From Paracoccaceae bacterium (GTDB lineage: Bacteria > Pseudomonadota > Alphaproteobacteria > Rhodobacterales > Rhodobacteraceae): a stretch of DNA of 5,551 bases. Where the stretch lies: contig JANSYB010000195.1 of NCBI GenBank assembly GCA_024742655.1, positions 1 through 5,551 on the forward strand, given 5' to 3'. A model generated the notes under the pieces. That model was not told the DNA's origin. It was given only the letters and a program-made list of their open reading frames with translations, and did no database searches. The translations under genes and the position numbers were made by a program. Shown here in pieces: positions 1 to 5,551 of the stretch. The first letter of the stretch is position 1. Each line of letters begins with the position of its first letter.

Positions 1-1
1 C

Positions 2-592
<591 letters not shown>

Positions 593-599
593 GCGCCTG

Positions 600-1559
600 A
601 TGCCAAAGCTTTTCATTCACATCGGCTCTCCCAAGACCGGCTCGACCGCGATACAGTATTTCCTGGCGCAGAACCTCGAGGCGCTGGATGCGCAGGGGGT
701 GAATTTCGTCCGCCAAGGGCGCAAGCGGGACGCGCATAACCTGATCCTGCAGGCCCGGCGTGCGGGCGATATCGGCAAGGTCATGCAAAAGGTGGTGCGC
801 GAGATTCAGTCACGGCCTGACGACACGCATATCCTGACCTCCGAGATGTATTTCGGCGCAGGCGTCGGCGCCGATCTGGCCGCCGCCCTGCCCGACGATC
901 TGCGCGCCAAGACGCGCATCCTGGTCTACCTGCGCCGGCAGGATCGCTTTCTCGAGGCGCTCTATAAGCAGCGGGTCAAGACCGGCCGCTATCACGGCAC
1001 CGCGCAGGATTTCGCGCAGGCAAAGCTTGGCAATGGCAATTACGAACGCACGCTCGCCCCCTATGCCGAGGCGTTCGGGGCCGACAACATCATCGTGCGC
1101 CCGTTCGAACGGCCGCATTTCCCGCAGGGCAACGTGGTTCACGACGCCGCCGCTATTTTCGGCGTCACCGGGTTGGACGACCTCTTCGTGCCCGGCTCCA
1201 TCGACAACCTGACCCTGAGCGTGGAAATCACCCGGCTTCTGGCCCATGTGGCGCGCGCGACGGATGTGAATATCAAGGACGTGATCCGCCACCTGTCGCA
1301 TGAACCGCCCGCCGATGCGGCGCGCTCCAACGATTGTTTTGCGCTGGAGGAACGGCGAGAGATCATGGGCCATTTCACCGATCTGAACGAGGCGGTCCGC
1401 AAAACCTATTGCCCTGATCTGGCGTCGCTTTTCGACGAGTCCGACCTCGCAGCGGACGCGCCGGAAACCCTGCCCGACCCGCATGAGAGGCTGCACCGGA
1501 TGGAGCGCGCGCAGCAGATCGTGTTCGACGCGATCGCGCAGATGCGTCAGGCGGGCTGA
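600..1559 (+). CDS. Sulfotransferase-like protein (PAPS-binding P-loop fold)
   Basis: A 319-residue protein resembling cytosolic PAPS-dependent sulfotransferases, which move a sulfuryl group from PAPS to an acceptor. The substrate cannot be read from the sequence. The N-terminal HIGSPKTGSTAIQYFL (7-22) fits the 5'-phosphosulfate-binding loop, with Lys12 as the expected catalytic/binding lysine. The second hallmark is VYLRRQDRFLEALYKQ (109-124), the 3'-phosphate-binding strand and helix; the usual serine appears replaced by Ala120. No signal peptide or membrane helix is visible, so it is probably cytoplasmic. The ATG at 600 is preferred because the nucleotide-binding loop begins seven residues later, leaving no room for a later start. 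No convincing Shine-Dalgarno sequence precedes it. The gene lies seven bases after dnaB and may be read from dnaB transcription. It could also be a related nucleotide-binding protein without sulfotransferase activity. Confidence 0.78.
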   Translation: MPKLFIHIGSPKTGSTAIQYFLAQNLEALDAQGVNFVRQGRKRDAHNLILQARRAGDIGKVMQKVVREIQSRPDDTHILTSEMYFGAGVGADLAAALPDDLRAKTRILVYLRRQDRFLEALYKQRVKTGRYHGTAQDFAQAKLGNGNYERTLAPYAEAFGADNIIVRPFERPHFPQGNVVHDAAAIFGVTGLDDLFVPGSIDNLTLSVEITRLLAHVARATDVNIKDVIRHLSHEPPADAARSNDCFALEERREIMGHFTDLNEAVRKTYCPDLASLFDESDLAADAPETLPDPHERLHRMERAQQIVFDAIAQMRQAG

Positions 1560-1569
1560 TCCTTTCCAC

Positions 1570-1597
1570 TTGACCCTTGCGCCCATCCTGTCAAAAC
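1570..1597 (+). promoter_or_regulatory. Possible promoter for the alr-mlaE-mlaF operon
   Basis: The short gap before alr contains TTGACC (1570-1575), a good -35 match. About 16 bases later comes CAAAAC (1592-1597), a weak -10 match. TTGAC at 1570-1574 is also mirrored by GTCAA at 1590-1594, which could be a small operator or chance. If the promoter is real, the transcript would start very close to the alr ATG at 1605, giving a very short or leaderless 5' end. This agrees with the absence of a Shine-Dalgarno sequence there. The -10 box is poor, so the call is tentative. Confidence 0.33.
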
Positions 1598-1604
1598 GCC
1601 CTGC

Positions 1605-2642
1605 ATGAGTACCGGCACCCTTACGATCGACCTTGACGCGCTCGTGGCCAACTGGCGTGCGCTGAACGCCATGACGGGCTGTGAGACCGCCGCCGTGGTC
1701 AAGGCCGACGCCTATGGGCTTGGCCTGCCGCGTGCGGCACGGGCACTGGTCCGCGCCGGCGTCGAAACCTTCTGCGTCGCCGTCGCCGAAGAGGGCGCGG
1801 CCCTGCGTGCCGCGATCGGGCCCAAACCCGCCATTCACGTCTTTTCGGGCCACATGGCCGGTGACACCGACATGATCGCCGATATGGGGCTGACGCCGAT
1901 GATCAACTCGGTCGATCAGCTGATCCGCCATCTCGAGGCGCTGCCGGGCGCGCCCTTCGGTATTCAGCTCGATACCGGGATGAACCGGCTGGGCATGGAA
2001 CCGGCCGAATGGGAGGCGGTGCGGGACATGGCACTGGCCGCGAACCCTGTTCTGATCATGAGCCATCTGGCCTGCGCCGACACCCCCGCGCACGAGATGA
2101 ACGCCCGCCAGCTGGAGACGTTCCGCCGGATGACCAACGGCGTGGACGTGCCCAGATCGCTGGCGGCGACGGGCGGCATCCTGCTGGGACCGGAATATCA
2201 TTTCGAGCTCACGCGGCCCGGGATCGGCCTTTATGGCGGCCTGCCCTTTGCCGATGCGCGCGCGGTGGTCACGCTGGACCTGCCGGTGATCCAAACGCGG
2301 ATTCTGAGCGAAGGGGAAACCGTGGGCTACGGCAACACGTTCACAGCCCATCGCGAAACCCGCATTGCCACCCTGTCTTCGGGCTATGCTGACGGGATCA
2401 TTCGCGCCATGGGCCCCAGGACGATCCTTTACACGGACGGTGTGCCCTGCCCAGTCGCCGGGCGCATCTCGATGGATTCGCTCAGCGCCGACATCACCGA
2501 CCTGCCGACCGAGCCCAAGTCGCTGCGCCTTCTGGGCGAGGATCAGACCGTCGATGACATCGCGGAAAACGCAGGCACCATCGGCTATGAAATCCTGACC
2601 GCACTCGGGTCACGCTACCAGCGGCGGTATATCGGCGGATGA
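1605..2642 (+). CDS. alr: Alanine racemase (PLP-dependent)
   Basis: This cytoplasmic enzyme interconverts L- and D-alanine and supplies D-alanine for peptidoglycan. The 345 residues fit the usual length. The PLP lysine is Lys33 in [10 protein letters not shown] (31-40). The other catalytic base is Tyr242 in VGYGNTFTA (240-248). Arg204 in TRPGIGLYG (203-211) is the residue that contacts the PLP ring nitrogen. The conserved GRISMD (286-291) and the C-terminal [17 protein letters not shown] are present. In [10 protein letters not shown] (121-130) the position of the carbamylated lysine of the Geobacillus enzyme is Gln121, while the nearby arginine is kept (Arg128). The ATG at 1605 is chosen because the protein starts directly with the family's N-terminal strand ([12 protein letters not shown]). 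No clear ribosome binding site is visible. The stop overlaps the start of the permease gene by four bases. In other Proteobacteria alr often lies beside dnaB; here one gene separates them. Confidence 0.96.
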   Translation: MSTGTLTIDLDALVANWRALNAMTGCETAAVVKADAYGLGLPRAARALVRAGVETFCVAVAEEGAALRAAIGPKPAIHVFSGHMAGDTDMIADMGLTPMINSVDQLIRHLEALPGAPFGIQLDTGMNRLGMEPAEWEAVRDMALAANPVLIMSHLACADTPAHEMNARQLETFRRMTNGVDVPRSLAATGGILLGPEYHFELTRPGIGLYGGLPFADARAVVTLDLPVIQTRILSEGETVGYGNTFTAHRETRIATLSSGYADGIIRAMGPRTILYTDGVPCPVAGRISMDSLSADITDLPTEPKSLRLLGEDQTVDDIAENAGTIGYEILTALGSRYQRRYIGG

Positions 2643-3424
2643 GCGTGGTCACCGCCTTTCCGGCCGCCATCGGGCGCAACGTGCTGGCGGGTCTGGCGAT
2701 GCTGGGGCGCATCACGCTGTTTCTGGGCGCGAGCATTTCGCACATCCTGCGCCCGCCCTATTATCCGCGCGAACTGGGCACCGCGCTGATGCAGGTGGGC
2801 TGGCTGTCGCTGCCGGTGGTCGGGCTGACGGCCATTTTCACCGGCGGCGCGCTGGCGCTGCAGATCTATTCGGGCGGGGCGCGGTTCAACGCCGAGGCCG
2901 TGGTGCCGCAGATCGTGGCCATCGGCATGGTGCGCGAACTCGGACCCGTTCTGGTGGGCCTGATGATCGCGGCCCGCGTGACCTCATCCATCGCGGCCGA
3001 GATCGCCACGATGAAAGTGACAGAGCAGATCGACGCGCTGACCACCCTGTCGACCCACCCGATGAAATATCTCGTGGCACCGCGGGTTCTGGCCGCCTTC
3101 ATCACGGTGCCTCTGCTGGTCGGTGTGGGGGACGTGATCGGCGTCTTCGGCGGGTTTCTGGTCGGCGTGCAGAACCTCGGCTTCAATGCGGCAACCTACC
3201 TGCACAACACGGTCAACTTTCTCGAGACGCTCGATATCGTCTCCAGCCTGGTCAAGGGCGCGGTCTTCGGCGTGATCGCGGCGGTGATGGGCTGTTACTA
3301 CGGCATGCATTCGGGCCGCGGCGCGCAGGGCGTGGGCCGGGCCACCAAAAGCTCGGTTCAGGCCGCCGCCATCCTGATCCTGGCCGCGAACTTCGTGCTG
3401 ACGGGGGTGTTCTTCTCGGTATGA
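2639..3424 (+). CDS. mlaE: MlaE-type ABC transporter permease
   Basis: A 261-residue inner-membrane permease of the MlaE/YrbE family, the membrane core of transporters that move phospholipids or other lipids across the envelope with an MlaF-type ATPase and usually an MCE protein. Visible family features are [11 protein letters not shown] (65-75), the segment [11 protein letters not shown] (99-109), and [16 protein letters not shown] (119-134), the cytoplasmic loop expected to contact the ATPase, followed by YLVAPRVLA (144-152). Hydrophobic segments lie at roughly 14-36, 52-78, 95-116, 148-178, 203-223 and 238-260. No cleavable signal is evident. Start and stop both overlap the neighbouring genes by four bases (ATGA), which indicates coupling to alr upstream and the ATPase downstream. 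The symbol follows the family; the substrate, and whether this is the true Mla orthologue, cannot be shown from the sequence. Confidence 0.92.
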   Translation: MSVVTAFPAAIGRNVLAGLAMLGRITLFLGASISHILRPPYYPRELGTALMQVGWLSLPVVGLTAIFTGGALALQIYSGGARFNAEAVVPQIVAIGMVRELGPVLVGLMIAARVTSSIAAEIATMKVTEQIDALTTLSTHPMKYLVAPRVLAAFITVPLLVGVGDVIGVFGGFLVGVQNLGFNAATYLHNTVNFLETLDIVSSLVKGAVFGVIAAVMGCYYGMHSGRGAQGVGRATKSSVQAAAILILAANFVLTGVFFSV

Positions 3425-4167
3425 TCGAACTCAGCGATGTCCATAAGGCCTTTGGCAGCAACCGCGTTCTGCGCGGCGTGAACCTGACGATCGCGTCGGG
3501 CACGTCAATGGTGATCATCGGCGGGTCGGGCACCGGCAAATCCGTCGCGCTGAAATGCATCCTTGGCCTGATCACGCCGGATAGCGGCGCCATCACGCTG
3601 GACGGGCAGGACGTGACCAAGGGGGATCGCGATGCATTCCTCGCGCGGTTCGGGATGCTTTTTCAGGGCGGGGCGCTGTTCGATTCGCTGCCGGTCTGGC
3701 AGAACGTGGCGTTTCGCCTGTTGCGCGGCTCACTCAAACGGCCGCGCGACGAGGCGCGGGAGATCGCCATCGAAAAGCTGCGCCGCGTCGGGCTGAAGCC
3801 CGAGCAGGCCGATCTTTTCCCCGCGGAACTGTCGGGCGGCATGCAGAAACGCGTGGGCCTGGCCCGCGCCATCTGCGCCGAGCCGGAAATCATCTTCTTC
3901 GACGAGCCCACCACGGGCCTTGATCCGATCATGTCGGGCGTCATCAACGAACTTGTCCGCGAAATCGTGGTCGAGATGGGCGCGACGGCCATGACCATCA
4001 CCCATGACATGACGTCGGTGCGCGCCATCGCCGATAACGTGGCCATGCTCCACGACGGCAAGATCCGCTGGACCGGACCGGTTGCGCAAATGGATAACTC
4101 GGGCGATCCCTATCTCGACCAGTTCATCCATGGCCGCGCCGAAGGCCCGATCGAGGCGGTGCGTTGA
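3421..4167 (+). CDS. mlaF: MlaF-type ABC transporter ATP-binding protein
   Basis: A 248-residue cytoplasmic ABC ATPase that would power the adjacent MlaE-type permease. All motifs are intact: Walker A GGSGTGKS (34-41), Q-loop Gln82 in FQGGALFDSL (81-90), signature LSGGMQKRVGLARA (137-150), Walker B IIFFDEP (157-163) with catalytic Glu162, and the H-loop His195 in ITHDM. The FQGGALFDSL stretch and the signature ending MQKR are typical of the MlaF/Ttg2A lipid-transport subgroup rather than amino-acid or metal importers. The C-terminus is short, with no added regulatory domain. Its ATG overlaps the permease stop by four bases, so translation is likely coupled. The stop codon lies within the first of three consecutive palindromes. 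No gene for an MCE protein (MlaD) follows. Confidence 0.95.
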   Translation: MIELSDVHKAFGSNRVLRGVNLTIASGTSMVIIGGSGTGKSVALKCILGLITPDSGAITLDGQDVTKGDRDAFLARFGMLFQGGALFDSLPVWQNVAFRLLRGSLKRPRDEAREIAIEKLRRVGLKPEQADLFPAELSGGMQKRVGLARAICAEPEIIFFDEPTTGLDPIMSGVINELVREIVVEMGATAMTITHDMTSVRAIADNVAMLHDGKIRWTGPVAQMDNSGDPYLDQFIHGRAEGPIEAVR

Positions 4168-4181
4168 CCCGGCCGGGTCAA
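4164..4181. repeat. 18-bp perfect palindrome over the mlaF stop codon
   Basis: TTGACCCGGCCGGGTCAA is exactly self-complementary. As RNA it gives a 7-bp stem closed by a GGCC loop, followed by GAATTTT. The mlaF stop TGA (4165-4167) is part of the left arm. It is the first of three neighbouring palindromes and shares bases 4179-4181 with the second, so the two stems compete at their edge. It may be part of a terminator or protect the 3' end of the operon mRNA. The T-run after it is short. Confidence 0.75.
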
Positions 4182-4203
4182 GAATTTTGGGAAAATTCTT
4201 GGC
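4177..4203. repeat. AT-rich inverted repeat (hairpin 2 of 3)
   Basis: CAAGAATTTT (4179-4188) and AAAATTCTTG (4192-4201) are perfect inverted copies around GGG. Counting one G-U pair, the stem extends to 4177/4203. The AT-rich core contrasts with the GC-rich surroundings and lies in the 98-base non-coding gap after mlaF. Similar AT-rich paired hairpins occur between genes in Rhodobacteraceae genomes as far as I recall, so it may be a dispersed repeat family; this is not shown here. Confidence 0.75.
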
Positions 4204-4227
4204 AAAAATCTTTGAAAGATTTTTGTC
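4201..4227 (+). terminator. AT-rich hairpin 3 of 3, possible operon terminator
   Basis: CAAAAATCTT (4203-4212) and AAGATTTTTG (4216-4225) form a perfect 10-bp stem around TGA, extendable by G-U and G-C pairs to 4201/4227. The T-rich right arm and the following TCTTT could help end the alr-mlaE-mlaF transcript. It is not a classical terminator, because the stem is AT-rich and no clean run of T follows. Bases 4198-4203 (CTTGGC) could instead pair with 4240-4245 (GCCAAG), enclosing this hairpin and opening the base of the previous one. Confidence 0.45.
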
Positions 4228-4252
4228 TTTCGCAAAGTGGCCAAGTGTAATC

Positions 4253-4257
4253 GGGGA
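4253..4257 (+). promoter_or_regulatory. Ribosome binding site of the PqiA-like gene
   Basis: GGGGA ends eight bases before the ATG at 4266 and supports that start over the other in-frame ATG directly after it (4269). Confidence 0.5.
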
Positions 4258-4265
4258 TTCGAGCC

Positions 4266-4745
4266 ATGATGCTGCTGAAACTCGCCAACCTCGCCCTTCT
4301 GATTCTCTTTCCGATTTCGTGGTTCGCGCCGCTGATGCGCGCGGGCCTTCTGCCGCTTTTCGGTCTCAGCGAAATCTCGGTCATCACCGGCCTGCAAAGC
4401 CTTTGGGGGTCGGACGTGATCCTGGCGCTTCTTGTGACGGTCTTCGCGCTTTTCGCGCCGTATACCAAGACGATCGGCCTCGCCCTGATCCATTTCGGGC
4501 TGCTCAGGCGCAAGGTGCTGCCTGTCCTTCAGATCCTTGGCAAACTGGCGATGGCCGACATCTTTCTGATCGCGCTCTACATCACGATTTCCAAGGGAAT
4601 CGGGGTGGGCCGGATCGAAACGGCGTGGGGCCTTTACCTGTTCACTTTCTGCGTTCTGGCGTCGATCGCCATCGGGCAACTGACCGAAAAAAGGGCCGTA
4701 ACCCCCGTTAGTGTTTCCGAATCGGAAACAAAACACCGCCTTTAG
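4266..4745 (+). CDS. PqiA-like integral membrane protein (single domain)
   Basis: A 159-residue inner-membrane protein resembling one domain of paraquat-inducible protein A. Hydrophobic segments lie at about 3-21, 48-66, 68-80 (short), 92-109 and 119-138. The segment GKLAMADIFLIAL (92-104) matches the family pattern in which Met-x-Asp-(V/I)-Phe starts a membrane helix, and the following helix begins with GLYLF (122-126). In E. coli, PqiA is about twice this length with two such domains, and works with the MCE protein PqiB in envelope lipid transport. The zinc-ribbon-like CxxC cysteines of many PqiA proteins are absent, and the only cysteine is Cys129. The gene follows the lipid-transporter genes but is separated from them by the palindrome cluster, so it may be transcribed separately. 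The polar C-terminal tail (141-159) overlaps a 19-bp palindrome. Assignment is fairly likely; a role in lipid transport is inference. Confidence 0.72.
   Translation: MMLLKLANLALLILFPISWFAPLMRAGLLPLFGLSEISVITGLQSLWGSDVILALLVTVFALFAPYTKTIGLALIHFGLLRRKVLPVLQILGKLAMADIFLIALYITISKGIGVGRIETAWGLYLFTFCVLASIAIGQLTEKRAVTPVSVSESETKHRL
4712..4730. repeat. 19-bp palindrome with a GANTC site at its centre
   Basis: TGTTTCCGAATCGGAAACA has two 9-base arms that are perfect inverted copies around a single A at 4721. It lies inside the last codons of the PqiA-like gene, about 130 bases before the next start codon. As DNA it resembles the binding site of a dimeric regulator. As RNA it gives a 7-bp stem with an AAT loop. 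Its centre, GAATC (4719-4723), is a target of CcrM, the cell-cycle methylase of alphaproteobacteria. Confidence 0.7.
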
Positions 4746-4749
4746 CGGT
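4735..4749 (+). repeat. Small hairpin spanning the stop codon of the PqiA-like gene
   Basis: ACCGC (4735-4739) and GCGGT (4745-4749) pair around CTTTA, and the stop TAG lies at the loop/right-arm boundary. Together with the 19-bp palindrome just before it, this could mark the transcript's 3' end, but no T-run follows, so termination is uncertain. Confidence 0.4.
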
Positions 4750-4777
4750 ATTGGCAAAGCACCGGACACGCATTCGG

Positions 4778-4807
4778 TTAAATTTCCAATAGGTGTTTGG
4801 GGATAAT
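4778..4807 (+). promoter_or_regulatory. Possible promoter of the downstream coiled-coil gene
   Basis: GATAAT (4802-4807) matches the -10 consensus at five of six bases. TTAAAT (4778-4783) is a weak -35 match 18 bases upstream. The region is AT-richer than its surroundings and ends about 50 bases before the start codon at 4858. TATACG (4823-4828) is an alternative -10 without a well-placed -35. Tentative. Confidence 0.35.
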
Positions 4808-4846
4808 CGGCGTAAACTTGCCTATACGTTTGGGAAACCACTTTCT

Positions 4847-4855
4847 GGGGGGAAG
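4847..4855 (+). promoter_or_regulatory. Ribosome binding site deciding the start at 4858
   Basis: A purine run GGGGGGAAG lies directly before GTGATG, the strongest ribosome-binding-like sequence in the window. It favours the ATG at 4858. The GTG at 4855 would leave no spacing. Confidence 0.6.
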
Positions 4856-4857
4856 TG

Positions 4858-5551
4858 ATGACCGACTCTGTTCGTTCGGTAGTACTACTGGTGCAATATG
4901 TCCTCAACCGCGTTGCGGTTGCAGGCTTTGCCTTGATCGCATTGGCCCTTTTGGCCGCGACAGGATTGGCGCTCGCCGGTGTCTGGCCCTGGCTTGAATT
5001 CCAGGCCGCGTTCGGCGGCGTCGTCTACGAAAATGCAGGACAGATCGCACAGATCGCCATAACGGTTCTGGCAGTCCTGCTGTGTTTTTTCCTGCCGGCC
5101 AATTTCCGGATCATGGCCCTGGAAAATTCGCACCGTCGCTTTCACATCGGGATGCAGGACGTGGCGCGTGCCTATGCCACCGCCCACGCCGCCGACCGCG
5201 CGGGCATGTTCCAGATCCAGTCCGAATTCGACGCCGTGCGCGAGCGACTGGCCTATATGCGCGAACATCCCGATCTGGAAGCGCTTGAGCCCCAGATCAT
5301 GGAAGTCGCCGCCCAGATGTCGTTCATCAGTCGCGAACTGGCCGAGATCTATTCCGATGACAAGGTCGACCGCGCCCGCGCCTTTCTCAAGCAGCGCCAG
5401 CAGGAGGTCGAACAGTTCAACAAGCGCATCGATCACGCCAAGCAGGTTTCGCTCAAGCTCAAGCAATGGGCGCAGGATGTCGAGATGGAGGAAAGCGTGG
5501 CGGTCAGTCAGCTGGAGCGCATTCGCGAGGATCTCAGCGAGATCCTGCCCG
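4858..5551 (+). CDS. Two-helix membrane protein with long helical domain, function unknown (3' end cut by window)
   Basis: The frame runs from the ATG at 4858 to the window end without a stop, giving 231 residues so far. Two hydrophobic segments (about 18-44 and 61-80) are probably membrane helices. They are followed by a charged, strongly helical region (about 84-231) rich in Glu, Arg, Gln and Ala, probably coiled coil. It includes ALENSHRRFHIGMQDVARAY (87-106), SEFDAVRERLAYMREHPDL (122-140) and QRQQEVEQFNKRIDHAK (179-195). The sequence resembles a family I recall from Rhodobacteraceae that is usually named 'DNA repair protein'. No nuclease, ATPase, helicase or DNA-binding motif is visible here, so I infer a membrane-anchored scaffold or structural protein instead. 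The good ribosome binding site and codon use like its neighbours support a real gene. Its missing end is likely short if, as I recall, the family ends soon after this point. Confidence 0.83.
   Translation, partial: MTDSVRSVVLLVQYVLNRVAVAGFALIALALLAATGLALAGVWPWLEFQAAFGGVVYENAGQIAQIAITVLAVLLCFFLPANFRIMALENSHRRFHIGMQDVARAYATAHAADRAGMFQIQSEFDAVRERLAYMREHPDLEALEPQIMEVAAQMSFISRELAEIYSDDKVDRARAFLKQRQQEVEQFNKRIDHAKQVSLKLKQWAQDVEMEESVAVSQLERIREDLSEILP

Noticed and set aside
810..2351. A 513-residue minus-strand open frame opposite the sulfotransferase-like gene and alr.
   Set aside because: It lies opposite two well-supported genes, crosses the gap between them, has low-complexity Arg/Gly/His-rich composition and no recognisable motif. 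Long antisense frames are common in GC-rich DNA.
4082..4711. A 209-residue plus-strand frame overlapping the end of mlaF, the palindromes and the PqiA-like gene.
   Set aside because: It is out of frame with two supported genes, its protein is Arg/Pro-rich without motifs, and it runs through the hairpin cluster.
4879..4888. Ten-base palindrome GTAGTACTAC near the start of the last gene.
   Set aside because: It is short, lies inside a coding region, and arises from Val-Val-Leu codons.
4110..4907. A 265-residue minus-strand frame opposite the PqiA-like gene and the gaps on both sides.
   Set aside because: Its charged, Arg/Gln/Asp-rich composition mirrors the hydrophobic codons of the plus-strand membrane protein, and it covers the palindromes and likely regulatory gaps. 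No motif or ribosome binding site is seen.
4885..5466. A 193-residue minus-strand frame opposite the coiled-coil gene.
   Set aside because: The plus-strand frame has a strong ribosome binding site and a coherent protein design. The minus-strand product is an antisense shadow of it.

Overview
The window is GC-rich, densely coded bacterial DNA with every supported gene on the plus strand. The protein sequences (DnaB, alanine racemase, MlaE/MlaF-type ABC transporter) and the gene order resemble an alphaproteobacterium, most likely Rhodobacteraceae (Roseobacter-like). That assignment rests on recognising sequence style and gene order, not on a database search.

Layout. Bases 2-592 are the C-terminal part of the replicative helicase gene dnaB. 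Seven bases later, at 600-1559, comes a sulfotransferase-like gene. A 45-base gap with a possible promoter leads to a tightly packed set at 1605-4167: alr (alanine racemase), an MlaE-type ABC permease and an MlaF-type ABC ATPase. Each neighbouring pair overlaps by four bases (ATGA), so the three are probably one translationally coupled operon. At the end of the ATPase gene, three palindromes lie nearly back to back (about 4164-4227). The second and third are AT-rich and stand out from the GC-rich surroundings. Next is a small membrane protein resembling a single PqiA domain (4266-4745). Its 3' end carries a 19-bp palindrome and a second small hairpin over the stop codon. After a non-coding gap of 112 bases with a possible promoter and a strong ribosome binding site, an open reading frame starts at 4858 and runs off the end. 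It encodes two N-terminal membrane helices followed by a long charged helical region. It looks like a Rhodobacteraceae family often named 'DNA repair protein', but nothing visible supports that function.

How the genes fit together. alr makes D-alanine for peptidoglycan. The MlaE/MlaF pair would form the inner-membrane core of an envelope lipid transporter. PqiA-like proteins belong to another class of lipid-transport systems that use MCE proteins. The middle of the window is therefore an envelope-biogenesis neighbourhood next to a replication gene. No MCE-domain (MlaD/PqiB) gene lies next to the permease/ATPase pair or the PqiA-like gene inside this window. There is no sign of a CRISPR array, transposase, tRNA or rRNA. 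The observations most worth checking are the palindrome cluster, the 19-bp palindrome, the missing MCE partner, and the active-site substitutions in the sulfotransferase-like protein and the alanine racemase.
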